Positions 35,600 to 45,038 of a stretch of DNA of 51,103 nt are shown here, one piece after another. Numbering within the stretch: position 1 is the first letter of the stretch; each line of letters opens with the position of its first letter. The DNA is from Candidatus Atribacteria bacterium (GTDB lineage: Bacteria; Atribacterota; Phoenicimicrobiia; Phoenicimicrobiales; Phoenicimicrobiaceae), in contig DOTB01000030.1 of NCBI GenBank assembly GCA_003513845.1, forward strand, positions 1 through 51,103, in the 5' to 3' direction. A program made the translations under genes and the position numbers. The notes below the pieces were generated by a model. That model was not told the DNA's origin. It saw nothing but the letters and a program-made list of their open reading frames with translations, and did no database searches.

Positions 35600-36652
35600 A
35601 TGAGTGTTACCATTAAGGATGTTGCTGAAAGATTAGGAGTTTCAGCTGTAGCAGTTTCTAAAGCCTTAAATGATCGAAAAGACATTAGTGAAAAACTTAA
35701 AAGAAAAGTTCGCGAAACAGCAAGAAAGTTAAATTATACTCCTAATTCAATTGCTAAAAGATTAGTAACTAATAAAAGTAATACTATTGGAGTATTTATA
35801 TTTAGTAGGCAAGAACATACTTTTAGCAAAGACTTAGGTTTACAGTTTTTAGGCGGCATCTTAGAAGAAGCCAATAAAAATAATTATGACATCGTTATTT
35901 TTTCAATTGATAGTGACCTTTTAAATAAAAAGTCATATATAGAATTATGTAAGGAGCGAAAGGCGGAAGGAGCAATATTCACTGGCTTACGATTAGATGA
36001 CCCTCATATTGGAAAAATTAAAAATTCTACTTTCCCTATCTCAATTATTGATACTTTTATAGAAGGTAAAAATGTTAATTTTGTCAGTACCGATAATAAG
36101 TTAGGTGTTCGGTTAGCCTTAGATTATCTATGGGGACTCGGTCATCGAAGAATTGCTATGATTAATGGTCATAGAAATGCTCAGGTTTCCCGGAAAAGAT
36201 TAAATGCTTATCGAGATTATTTGAAAGAAAGAGAAGTTTATGATGAAAGATTGGTTTTTAGAGGGGATTTTACCGAAGATAGCGGCTATCAATGTGCTAA
36301 AAAAATAATGAGATTAAAAGAACTTCCAACTGCTATTTTTGTTGCCAGTGATTTGATGGCATTGGGAGTTATAAAAGCTTTTAAAGAAAGCAGTTTTAAA
36401 TTGCCTGAAGATATGTCCATTATTGGTTTTGATAATATTAGTATAGGGGAATATATTGAGCCGAGCTTAACTACCATTGGACAGGATGCTGTTGGCATGG
36501 GGAAATGGTCTGTGAGATTAATCTTAAACGAAATAAAAGGAATAAGATTGCAGAAAAAATGTTTGTTAAAACCAAAATTAATAATTAGAGATTCTTGTAG
36601 CATAGTTAATGATGGTAAATTGCATAAACAACTTAAGGAGAGACTTGAGTAA
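35600..36652 (+). CDS. LacI-family regulator of the GH130/GH65 locus
   Basis: A 350-residue LacI/GalR protein. The helix-turn-helix is at about 4-24 (IKDVAERLGVSAVAVSKAL), then the hinge LNYTPNSIAKRL and a sugar-binding effector domain from TIGVFIF onward, ending with LIIRDSC as in GalR relatives. It stands between the GH130 genes and an ABC transporter plus GH65 genes, so it likely controls one or both groups. The twin operators upstream suggest autoregulation. The effector is unknown. Confidence 0.87.
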   Translation: MSVTIKDVAERLGVSAVAVSKALNDRKDISEKLKRKVRETARKLNYTPNSIAKRLVTNKSNTIGVFIFSRQEHTFSKDLGLQFLGGILEEANKNNYDIVIFSIDSDLLNKKSYIELCKERKAEGAIFTGLRLDDPHIGKIKNSTFPISIIDTFIEGKNVNFVSTDNKLGVRLALDYLWGLGHRRIAMINGHRNAQVSRKRLNAYRDYLKEREVYDERLVFRGDFTEDSGYQCAKKIMRLKELPTAIFVASDLMALGVIKAFKESSFKLPEDMSIIGFDNISIGEYIEPSLTTIGQDAVGMGKWSVRLILNEIKGIRLQKKCLLKPKLIIRDSCSIVNDGKLHKQLKERLE

Positions 36653-36752
36653 ATTTTAAAAATGAAAGGAGGGGATAGATGATATAAAAATCATAACCGA
36701 CTGAAGTATGCTTATCCAGTAATTTTGAAATTAAAATTTATGGAGGAGAAAA

Positions 36753-38003
36753 ATGAAAAGAATTTTAATTATTTTGTTGGTGTTGAGTATATTATCTATC
36801 TTTTCGGTAACAAGTTTAGCAGGAGTTGAGGTAAGAATCGTAGGATGGGGTGGAGTCGACCAGTCTATTGTGGAAGAATTAATTAATATTTTTGTTGTGC
36901 CTGAATTAGCTGGCAAAGGGATAACTGCAATCTATGAGCCAATTGTAGATGATTTTCAGAAGAATTTAATTAATTCCCTTTCTGCAGGTACAGCTGGAGA
37001 CCTATTTTATATGGATATCTTCTGGGCAGAATATATAATTAAGGCTGGACAAGTAGAACCATTGGATGACTATCTGACCAAATCAACTGTTATAAGCAAA
37101 GATGATATAATTCCCTCTTTACTAAATGCATTTACCTTTGATGGCAAAGTATACGGTATCCCCAAAGATTTTAATTCCCTTGCCTTAGTCTACAATAAAG
37201 ACCTTTTTGATGTTGCAGGAGTACCATATCCTGACGAAAATGATACTTGGGATGATTTGGAAAATAAATTAGCAAAAGTTGTGGAAGCCTTTAATGGTGA
37301 AGTAGCTGGTTTAGCATTAGCACCTGAATTTGCCAGATTTGGAGCATTTGCCTATGCTGCTGGTTGGGAACCCTTTGTAGATGGAAAGACCAATCTTATG
37401 GATCCAGCTTTTAAAGAGGCATTTAACTGGTATACAGGATTAAAAGAAAAAGGCTTAGGAGTTATGCCAGCTGATATTGGCCAAGGTTGGGGAGGCGGTG
37501 CCCTTACTACTGAAAAAGTCGCTGCTGCCTTAGAAGGTGCATGGATTCTTGGTTTCTTAAGGGATAATGCCCCCAATTTAAAATACGGAGCTACCCTATT
37601 GCCCAAAAACCCCAGGACTGGCCAACGAGGTAATTTCATTTACACTGTAGCCTGGGGGTTAAATGCGAATTCCAATAACAAAGATGCTGCCTTTAAGGTT
37701 TTGGAGGCTTTAACCAGTCCAGCAGCTCAGCAATGGATTTTGGAACGAGGTTTAGCTATACCCAGTCGTAAGGCTTTAGCTGATAATCCTTATTTCGAAA
37801 AAGATACACCAGAAGCGCAAGCCAATAAAATAGTTTTTCTGGGAGCATCTGCAGGGAATGTAAAACCATTTAAGTTTAAAGAATATGGAGACCAATGGAT
37901 GAATCCGATTAATATCGCTTTATCTGAAGTAATGAGCGGACAAAAGACAGCTGATGAAGCATTAGAGATAGCCCAGGAACAATTAAATGAGTTAATGAAG
38001 TAA
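36753..38003 (+). CDS. Sugar ABC transporter binding protein (MalE type)
   Basis: A 416-residue type 2 binding protein with a signal peptide at about 1-23 (ends TSLAG) and no lipobox. The blocks YGIPKDFNSLALVYNKDLFD and GNFIYTVAWGLNANSNNKDAAFKVLEAL are typical of oligosaccharide binders, with several aromatic residues that may stack on sugars. TGGAGGAG precedes ATG 36753. It is followed by a terminator-like hairpin and two permease genes. With GH65 downstream, an alpha-glucoside is a reasonable ligand guess. Confidence 0.9.
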   Translation: MKRILIILLVLSILSIFSVTSLAGVEVRIVGWGGVDQSIVEELINIFVVPELAGKGITAIYEPIVDDFQKNLINSLSAGTAGDLFYMDIFWAEYIIKAGQVEPLDDYLTKSTVISKDDIIPSLLNAFTFDGKVYGIPKDFNSLALVYNKDLFDVAGVPYPDENDTWDDLENKLAKVVEAFNGEVAGLALAPEFARFGAFAYAAGWEPFVDGKTNLMDPAFKEAFNWYTGLKEKGLGVMPADIGQGWGGGALTTEKVAAALEGAWILGFLRDNAPNLKYGATLLPKNPRTGQRGNFIYTVAWGLNANSNNKDAAFKVLEALTSPAAQQWILERGLAIPSRKALADNPYFEKDTPEAQANKIVFLGASAGNVKPFKFKEYGDQWMNPINIALSEVMSGQKTADEALEIAQEQLNELMK

Positions 38004-38023
38004 GCAGTAGAGTTAAATAATCG

Positions 38024-38054
38024 GGGGAGAGAATTGTCTCTTCCCCCTTTTTAT
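38024..38054 (+). terminator. Hairpin after the MalE-type gene
   Basis: GGGGGAGAGA (38024-38033) pairs with TCTCTTCCCCC (38038-38048) with one bulged base and a four-base loop, followed by TTTTTATTT. It is a classical intrinsic terminator and probably lets some transcription pass to the permeases. Confidence 0.85.
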
Positions 38055-38115
38055 TTATTAATTTTAAATTATTATTTTAAGAGTATGGTTGGAATAATAA
38101 AAGGATGTGAAAAGT

Positions 38116-39240
38116 ATGGAAAATAAATGGAGCTCTTTGAAAGAAAAAACAGCTCCCTATATTCTTTTATCTCCTTTTTTATTTGGATTTATAATATTTT
38201 TCGGTTATGCTTTTATCAGGTCTTTATATTTTAGTTTTACCGATTATGACCTCTTTTCAATACCAAATTGGGTAGGTATTAAGAACTATATAAATCTTTT
38301 TAAAGAACATTTATTTGCCACAGCCCTGAGAAACTCATTGACTTTTGCCATTATTGTTACTACTTTGCAGACAATCTTTGCATTACTTTTAGCAGTAGTT
38401 ATGAATCAGAAGATTAGAGGTATTAGATATTTTCGAGCAGCTTATTATATGCCCAGTGTTACCTCCAGTATTGTTATTACTTTGATTTTTATGTGGATGT
38501 TTCAAAGACAAGGGGTTATAAACTATCTTTTAACTATTTTTCGTCGGTATGGTTTAATAATAGGGGTTTTCCTGACTTTCTTAGTGGGAATACAATTATT
38601 GTTAGTAGTTAGAGAAAAATTAAGGAGTAGGCCAGTTGAATATTTTGAACCCGGTTATATTATTTTATCTATTATTTTAGCTGCCATCATTACCTATGTA
38701 CTTAAAGACTTTGGCATTATCAAACCAATCGAAGCAAAGGCGGTCGATATATTTTGGTTAAATACAAGGGAAAAAGTTCCTTTTTGGGGAGGGCCCTTTG
38801 CTTTCCCTCGACCTTTGGGTGCTATAATGATCTTAAATATCTGGACTACTACTCCTACATTTATGATACTTTATTTAGCTGGGTTACAGGATATCCCTCG
38901 AGTATTATATGAAGCTGCTGATGTAGATGGAGCTACAGGTTTGCAAAAATTATGGTATATTACCGTTCCTCAACTCAAACATATAACTTTTCTAGTAGTT
39001 ACCTTAGGGTTAATCGGTACCTTGCAAATGTTTGATCAGGTTAAAATTATTGGTAATCAAGCACCTCTAGAGTCTACTATAACTCTGGCTTATTATGTAT
39101 ATCAAAGTGCATTTCCAGGTGCTTCTGCCCCAAAAGTAGGCATGGCTAGTGCTGCTGCCATTATTTTAGCAGTCTTAACTCTTACTGTAGTTCTAATTCA
39201 GAAAATATTTTCCGGAGAAGGAAGAGAATTAAGAGATTAA
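38116..39240 (+). CDS. Sugar ABC permease (MalF type) with extra membrane insertion
   Basis: A 374-residue permease, about 75 residues longer than the usual MalF-type 290-300. ATG 38116 is chosen over GTG 38107 because AAGGA at 38101-38105 is spaced ten bases from it. The EAA loop is YEAADVDGATGLQKLWYITVPQL. Between the normal third and fourth segments lies an insertion (about 140-240) with two extra hydrophobic helices (GVFLTFLVGIQLLLVV and YIILSIILAAIITYVL) and a polar linker. The stop codon overlaps the next start by one base (TAATG). Confidence 0.87.
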   Translation: MENKWSSLKEKTAPYILLSPFLFGFIIFFGYAFIRSLYFSFTDYDLFSIPNWVGIKNYINLFKEHLFATALRNSLTFAIIVTTLQTIFALLLAVVMNQKIRGIRYFRAAYYMPSVTSSIVITLIFMWMFQRQGVINYLLTIFRRYGLIIGVFLTFLVGIQLLLVVREKLRSRPVEYFEPGYIILSIILAAIITYVLKDFGIIKPIEAKAVDIFWLNTREKVPFWGGPFAFPRPLGAIMILNIWTTTPTFMILYLAGLQDIPRVLYEAADVDGATGLQKLWYITVPQLKHITFLVVTLGLIGTLQMFDQVKIIGNQAPLESTITLAYYVYQSAFPGASAPKVGMASAAAIILAVLTLTVVLIQKIFSGEGRELRD

Positions 39241-40625
39241 TGAAAATTCAACAGAATTATGATAATGATGTAAATCTAAAAATTAAACGTCGACGCTGGA
39301 TGAATGTAGGACTAATTTATCTAATTTTATTGCTATTTTCCGTACTTTTTATGGGGACTTTTCTCTTTGGGGCAATATCGAGTTTGAAAGATAATCCCGG
39401 TAGCTGGCCTCCAACTCTAAAGACAGAACAATTATCTCTAAAAAATTGGATAGGAGCTTATAAACTTGCCCGACAAGGAGGCGGTAGTGGTTTTTTTGGA
39501 GAATTAAAATCCGGGTATAAAGTTTCTTTGGAGGTTACTTATAAATATCCCAAGGGAATTGAAATTCAACCCCCTCAAATAATTATTCCAAAAAGATTCA
39601 AAGGAACAGGGAGAACTGCCTTAGAATTAGATAGAGAATTTACCGCTGATTTTGTTGAAACTAAACCAGCAAAAGAGATTGATCGGATACCAGAAAAGGA
39701 CGGGACTCAAGTCAGTTATAAGGTTATTGTAATAAACACTAGCCAAAAAGACTTTAGCGAATTGCCATTAGATTTGGTAGTTCCATACAAGGTAAAATTT
39801 ATAAAAGCAACCCTTTTTCCAAATCGAATTGAGCGTTTAGGTATGGTACAAAGCTGGAATAATTTAGTAAGTGGAGTAATTCCTTACGTTTTTCATAATC
39901 ACTTTAGAGTTTTTAATGAGAATTATAGCCGTAGTACTGGGAAGCGGCTTTTTACTACTTGGATATTTAATTCCTTTTTTATTTGTATAATTAAAGTTAT
40001 TACAACTCTGATATTTGCTTCGATGGCTGGATATGCTTTAGCGAGGCTTAGATTTTATGGTAAAAATACCCTATTTATTTTCATACTTTTCTCAATGATG
40101 ATTCCTGGGCAGGTAACTTTTATTTCAAATTATCTGGTATTACGGGATGGTATTTTTGGTTTAACTAAATTATTTGGTGGCGGGAGTCTTCTAAATACCT
40201 TTACTGGATTAATTATTTCTGGATTAGTTGGTGCCAGTGCTGTTTTTATAATGAAACAATTTTTTGAGGGTTTACCCAGAGAAATGGAAGAGGCGGCTCG
40301 GATTGATGGTGCCAGTACTTATCAAATTTTTGCAAAAATAATGCTTCCACTGGCAAAACCCGCGCTGGGGGCACTTACTATTTTGACCTTCCAGGGAGTA
40401 TGGAATGAATTTTTCTGGCCTTTAGTTGTATTGACCTCACCGATGGATAAGTTTACTTTAACTATAGGTTTGTTGAGTTTTAAAGATACCTATGCATCTG
40501 GAACTTTTGATTGGGGGCCAATCCTGGCAGGGGCAATTATTTCAGCTTTGCCAGTTATAATTCTCTTTATTGTTTTTCAACGTTATTTTATAGAAGGGAT
40601 AAGTTTCAGTGGGATAAAAGGCTAA
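39240..40625 (+). CDS. Sugar ABC permease (MalG type) with large extracytoplasmic domain
   Basis: A 461-residue permease, about 170 residues longer than typical MalG. After the first membrane helix (about 20-45) comes a soluble segment to about 235 with beta-rich, charged sequence (VSLEVTYKYPKGIEIQPPQI). It should lie outside the cytoplasm, given MalG topology. The core resumes with LFTTWIFNSFF, and the EAA loop is EMEEAARIDGASTYQIFAKIMLP. No ATPase gene lies in this operon; a shared MsiK-type ATPase must be used. Confidence 0.87.
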   Translation: MKIQQNYDNDVNLKIKRRRWMNVGLIYLILLLFSVLFMGTFLFGAISSLKDNPGSWPPTLKTEQLSLKNWIGAYKLARQGGGSGFFGELKSGYKVSLEVTYKYPKGIEIQPPQIIIPKRFKGTGRTALELDREFTADFVETKPAKEIDRIPEKDGTQVSYKVIVINTSQKDFSELPLDLVVPYKVKFIKATLFPNRIERLGMVQSWNNLVSGVIPYVFHNHFRVFNENYSRSTGKRLFTTWIFNSFFICIIKVITTLIFASMAGYALARLRFYGKNTLFIFILFSMMIPGQVTFISNYLVLRDGIFGLTKLFGGGSLLNTFTGLIISGLVGASAVFIMKQFFEGLPREMEEAARIDGASTYQIFAKIMLPLAKPALGALTILTFQGVWNEFFWPLVVLTSPMDKFTLTIGLLSFKDTYASGTFDWGPILAGAIISALPVIILFIVFQRYFIEGISFSGIKG

Positions 40626-40687
40626 ATTTAGTACCAATTCTTCACTCAATCATTTTCTTTATTTTTCATATAAGATAGGAGTTGATT

Positions 40688-43030
40688 ATGGTAATTAAAT
40701 ATGATCTTGGTAAAAATAAATATCAAAATTGGATAGTGGGAGAGACTGATTTTCAACCAGAATATCTGGGGAAGTTTGAAACCATCTTTACCCTAGGGAA
40801 TGGATATATGGGAGTAAGAGCAGCAACAGAAGAAACTTACCAAGAAGAGAGAAGGGGATGTTATGTAGCTGGCTTATTTGATAAATTCCCTGGAGAAGTA
40901 ACAGAATTGGCTAATATTCCTGATTGGTTGAATATTGAAATAAAATTAGATGGTGAAATATTTGACTTAAAGAGAGGAAAGATTCTATCATATCAAAGGC
41001 AACTTAATATTAAAGATGGGCAGCTTACCAGAGATATTGAATGGGAAAGTCCCACTGGTAAAAAAACTCGATTGACCTTTGAAAGATTTGTATCTCTGGA
41101 TAATATACATTTTGCAGCCCTAAGAGTAAAAATTGTTCCTCTAAATTATTCTGGATATCTTAAAATTTGTTCTGGAATAAATGGTCAGGTTACTAATAGC
41201 GGGGTACAGCACTTTAAAGAAGGGAAATTGCAATTTTCTTCTGAAGGGATTATCTCAATGACTTCCAGAACCCAGGAATCAAATATTGGCGTCGTTGTTG
41301 CTATCAAACACATTTTCTCTATCGATAATAAGAAATTAAAAGTAAAAGAAGAAGTAGGAAGCCAACGAAGAAAGATTTTTTTATCTTCCCGATATAAAAT
41401 TAAACGGAATGAGGAATTTATTTTAACAAAAATGGTTACCATATATACAACTCATGATGCTGATTTTAGGGGAGAAGAAAAAGTTTCAGATAAAGAAATA
41501 GAGAAGACAGCGATAGATAGTTTAAAAAAACTTATAGAAATTGGTTATGATAAGCTTCTTGAAGCTCATAAAAAAAGATGGGATCAAATCTGGGAACAAA
41601 TGGATATTACTCTTGATGGACCAGATTTTGATCAATTAGCCATTCGTTTCTCCCAATTTCATATCTATCAGATGACTCCTATTCATGATGAGAGATTAAG
41701 TATTGGGGCAAAAGGACTTTCCGGAGAAGGCTACAAAGGTCATGTATTCTGGGATATGGAAGTCTTTATCCTTCCTTTCCTTATTTATACTTTTCCGGAG
41801 GTTGCCAGAAGATTACTATTTTATCGTTATCACTTTTTAGATGGAGCAAAGGAAAAAGCTAAAGAAAATGGTTTTGAAGGTGCTATGTATCCCTGGGAAT
41901 GTGCCGACACAGGATGCGAAGTTACTCCTAAATGGGGTGGGGTAGATTTTAAAACAGGTAAGCCTCAAAGGATATGGACTGGTGAGTTAGAGCAACATAT
42001 AACTTGCGATATAGTATACAGTATCTGGCATTATTTCCAGGCAACCTGTGATTATGATTTTATGTACAACTATGGGTTGGAAATTATGTTGGAAACCTCT
42101 CGTTTCTGGGCAAGCAGATTGGAATATAATCCGGAAAAAGATCAATATGAAATAAATAATGTTATTGGACCGGACGAATATAGTAAACATATTAATAATA
42201 ATACCTTTACAAATTATATGGTAAAATGGCAACTTGATAAAACTATACATTTTTCTGAATGGATTAAAACGAATCAATTAGAAGTATGGAAGAAGGTTAT
42301 TTCCAAAATTAAATTTGCTTCTAATGAATTGAGTGATTGGAGAAAAAAAGCAGAAAAAATATATATTAACATAGATAAAACAACAGGTTTTATCCATCAA
42401 TATGATGGTTTTACAGATAAAAGGGAAGTTGATCTTTTTAAATATAAAGGAAAAGTGGGAGCAATTACCCAAGATTATAGCTGGGAAGAAATTGCCCAGA
42501 TGCGAGTATTAAAACAATCAGATGTTATTATGCTTTTTTATCTTCTAAGTAATGATTTTTCTAAAAAAGAAAAACGTCTTAACTGGGATTATTATGAACC
42601 AAGGACTCTTCATGATTCCTCATTAAGTCCGAGCATACATGCTATTGTGGCTTTAGATATAGATGATATTAAAAAAGGATATGAATATTTTGAAAGGTCA
42701 ATCTGGATTGATTTGGGAGAAAATTTAAAAAATTCCTGGGATGGACTTCATGCTGCCTCACTTGGCGGGAACTGGCAGGCAGTAGTAAATGGTTTTGGAG
42801 GAGTGCGAATTATAGATGATGGAAAATTAAGAATCAATCCTCATCTACCGGAAAAATGGAAAAGTTTAAAATTTAAAATTAATTGGAGAGGGGAAAAATA
42901 CGGTATTGAAATTACTAAAAATAAAATCACTCTCGAACCATTATCTTCTATACGACGACCATTAGCCGTGGAAATTTATGGCAGAGATTATCTTCTTCAT
43001 CCTAACGAGATATTGAAAGTAACTTACTAA
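40688..43030 (+). CDS. GH65 alpha-glucoside phosphorylase
   Basis: A 780-residue GH65 enzyme from ATG 40688, favoured over TTG 40682 because AGGAG at 40677-40681 is six bases upstream. The general acid is Glu497 in IGPDEYSKHINNN, matching the GPDEY motif of maltose and kojibiose phosphorylases. Other family blocks are GHVFWDMEVFILP (about 351-363) and KQSDVIMLFYLL, likely part of the phosphate site. It splits an alpha-glucoside with phosphate to beta-glucose 1-phosphate. The linkage cannot be fixed from sequence. beta-PGM follows directly, which supports phosphorolysis. Confidence 0.9.
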   Translation: MVIKYDLGKNKYQNWIVGETDFQPEYLGKFETIFTLGNGYMGVRAATEETYQEERRGCYVAGLFDKFPGEVTELANIPDWLNIEIKLDGEIFDLKRGKILSYQRQLNIKDGQLTRDIEWESPTGKKTRLTFERFVSLDNIHFAALRVKIVPLNYSGYLKICSGINGQVTNSGVQHFKEGKLQFSSEGIISMTSRTQESNIGVVVAIKHIFSIDNKKLKVKEEVGSQRRKIFLSSRYKIKRNEEFILTKMVTIYTTHDADFRGEEKVSDKEIEKTAIDSLKKLIEIGYDKLLEAHKKRWDQIWEQMDITLDGPDFDQLAIRFSQFHIYQMTPIHDERLSIGAKGLSGEGYKGHVFWDMEVFILPFLIYTFPEVARRLLFYRYHFLDGAKEKAKENGFEGAMYPWECADTGCEVTPKWGGVDFKTGKPQRIWTGELEQHITCDIVYSIWHYFQATCDYDFMYNYGLEIMLETSRFWASRLEYNPEKDQYEINNVIGPDEYSKHINNNTFTNYMVKWQLDKTIHFSEWIKTNQLEVWKKVISKIKFASNELSDWRKKAEKIYINIDKTTGFIHQYDGFTDKREVDLFKYKGKVGAITQDYSWEEIAQMRVLKQSDVIMLFYLLSNDFSKKEKRLNWDYYEPRTLHDSSLSPSIHAIVALDIDDIKKGYEYFERSIWIDLGENLKNSWDGLHAASLGGNWQAVVNGFGGVRIIDDGKLRINPHLPEKWKSLKFKINWRGEKYGIEITKNKITLEPLSSIRRPLAVEIYGRDYLLHPNEILKVTY

Positions 43031-43052
43031 GAAAGGAGTATTTAATTTAAAA

Positions 43053-43709
43053 ATGAGAAGAAAATTAAAGGCAGTGATCTTTGATCTCGATGGAGTAATC
43101 ACCGATACTTCTGAATATCATTATCGTGCCTGGAAGCGATTGGCTGATGAAGAGGGAATTCCTTTTTCCAGAGATGATAATGATAAGTTAAGGGGTGTTT
43201 CTCGAAGTGAATGCCTGAAAATATTATTAAAAGGAAGACAAGTTTCAGATAAGCAATTTCAGGAAATGATGGATAGAAAAAATGGATATTATGTAGAATT
43301 ATTAGGAAAAATGACTTTTAAAAATATTCTATCCGGAGCAAAGGAATTAGTGTTGGAACTTAAAAAAAGAGGAATAAAAACAGCAATTGCCTCGGCTAGT
43401 AAAAATGCGACAACAGTCTTGCAAAGAACCGGAATAGAAGGTCTATTTGATGTCATTGTAGATGGATATAGCGTAAAAAATACTAAACCCGCTCCTGCTC
43501 TCTTTTTATTTGCAGCAAAAAAGTTAGGAGTAAAGCCAGAAGATTGTGTAGTAGTAGAAGATGCTAAAGCAGGGATTGAAGCTGCGTTGGCTGGAAATAT
43601 GATTCCTGTTGGCATTGGCCCAGAGGAAAGAGTAGGAAAAGCCTGCTTTCGTTTTGAAAAAATTGGAGATATTACACTGACCAAATTATTCGAAATTATA
43701 AATTTTTAG
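43053..43709 (+). CDS. pgmB: Beta-phosphoglucomutase
   Basis: A 218-residue HAD-family beta-PGM converting beta-glucose 1-phosphate to glucose 6-phosphate. Motif I FDLDGVITDT carries nucleophile Asp11 and acid/base Asp13; RGVSR in the cap matches the substrate-contact loop of beta-PGM; SAS(K) is motif II; KPAPALFLFAAKKLG holds the motif III Lys; and VVEDAKAGIEAA is motif IV. The gene follows the GH65 phosphorylase by 22 bases, the standard arrangement for alpha-glucoside phosphorolysis. Confidence 0.9.
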   Translation: MRRKLKAVIFDLDGVITDTSEYHYRAWKRLADEEGIPFSRDDNDKLRGVSRSECLKILLKGRQVSDKQFQEMMDRKNGYYVELLGKMTFKNILSGAKELVLELKKRGIKTAIASASKNATTVLQRTGIEGLFDVIVDGYSVKNTKPAPALFLFAAKKLGVKPEDCVVVEDAKAGIEAALAGNMIPVGIGPEERVGKACFRFEKIGDITLTKLFEIINF

Positions 43710-43926
43710 AAGAATAAGTTGGACTTACCACAATATTTTTATCCCCTTCTTCTTCCTTTTTTAGCTAACTTTTCACCAGAAAGTCTCACAATGATTCAAA
43801 TAAATTTTTCAGATGATAGTTAATTTATTTATTTGAATTATATTATTAGAATAAAATATTTCTAAAAAGTATTTTCCTAAAAAGATTTTTAGGAGTATAA
43901 TATTTGTATATAAGAAGAGGCAAATA

Positions 43927-44811
43927 ATGAAAACGAAAAGATACGATACTTTTATAATAGGTCATATTTCTATCGATGAGAATATTTATCAGGGAGAAGT
44001 TATAAAAGAAATAGGAGGGGCGGTGGTTCATTCGTCCTGCACCTCTTATGCTATTGGTCATAAAACTGGTATCTTAACTAAGTTATCCTTCCAGGACAAA
44101 GATTGCTTAGAAGCATTTACTATTCCCAAAGAAGATATTTTCGCCTTAAGTTCTAAAAATACCACTTCTATAAGAAATATTTACTATAGTGCAGATAAAG
44201 AAAGAAGGACCTGTATTGCTCTCTCCATTGCTGACCCTTTTACCATCGATGATATCCCGAATAATATTGATTCTCAAATCTATCATTTTGCTGGTCTTAT
44301 CTCAGGAGAATTCGATAACGAAATGATAAAGTTTCTGCACCACAAAGGAAAAGTTGCCCTGGATGTTCAAGGATTTTTAAGGACTGTGGGGGAAAATAAA
44401 GAAATGATATTTAGAGATTGGGAGAAAAAGAAGGAATATTTCCCCTTTATTGATTATCTAAAAACTGATGCTGCCGAAGCAGAGATAATGACGGGAACGA
44501 AAGATAGGAAGAAGGCAGCAAAAATGCTCTTTAGTTGGGGAGCAAGGGAGGTTATGATTACCTACAATAAAGAAGTTTTAATATATGATGGTGAAAAATA
44601 TTATACTTGTCCTCTAAAACCAAGAAATCTTACCGGTAGAACCGGTAGGGGTGATACCTGTTTTAGTGCCTATATTACTGAAAGGTTAAACAAAGATATT
44701 GAGGGTGCCTTACTTTTTGCCAGTGCATTAGTTTCTTTAAAGATGGAAAGACCCGGTCCTTTCAAAGGGACTAGAGATGAAGTTGAGGATTATATAAATA
44801 AATATTATTAG
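43927..44811 (+). CDS. PfkB-family kinase, second TM0415-like paralogue
   Basis: A 294-residue ribokinase-fold kinase with the motif GRTGRGDTC at 237-245 and catalytic Asp243, again GRGD in place of GAGD. DVQGFLR, LKTDAAEAEIMTGT and the substrate-side loop TSIRNIYYSADKERRTC resemble TM0415 more closely than the first paralogue does. TATAAT at 43896-43901 and AAGAGG at 43915-43920 suggest its own promoter and ribosome site. It may be a myo-inositol kinase, so it could bridge this locus and the inositol locus 30 kb upstream. Substrate unproven. Confidence 0.82.
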   Translation: MKTKRYDTFIIGHISIDENIYQGEVIKEIGGAVVHSSCTSYAIGHKTGILTKLSFQDKDCLEAFTIPKEDIFALSSKNTTSIRNIYYSADKERRTCIALSIADPFTIDDIPNNIDSQIYHFAGLISGEFDNEMIKFLHHKGKVALDVQGFLRTVGENKEMIFRDWEKKKEYFPFIDYLKTDAAEAEIMTGTKDRKKAAKMLFSWGAREVMITYNKEVLIYDGEKYYTCPLKPRNLTGRTGRGDTCFSAYITERLNKDIEGALLFASALVSLKMERPGPFKGTRDEVEDYINKYY

Positions 44812-44921
44812 CTATGTTTATTTCACAAAAAGGCTGAAAAATATTTAAAATCAAAATATATATGCAATATATTGTTAAACAATTTTATAATAATTTAGGT
44901 TTTGTTAGTTATAATTGAATT

Positions 44922-44997
44922 GTAGGTGCACAATGAATTGTGCCCTCTCCATATTATTTTTAATATCTTCCGTGGGCACGATGCATCGCGTCCCTAC
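44922..44997. repeat. Paired hairpin repeat, second copy
   Basis: Two palindromes, GCACAATGAATTGTGC (44928-44943) and GGGCACGATGCATCGCGTCCC (44974-44994), repeat the pair inside the element at 25162-25322 with nearly the same spacing but without the outer terminal repeats. Confidence 0.6.
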
Positions 44998-45038
44998 TTT
45001 GCTATAGCAATTTAGTTAAAGTAAAAGAGAGGTTAAAG

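Noticed and set aside
43289..43684. 131-codon frame antisense to pgmB
   Set aside because: Shadow of a gene whose HAD motifs are complete on the + strand.
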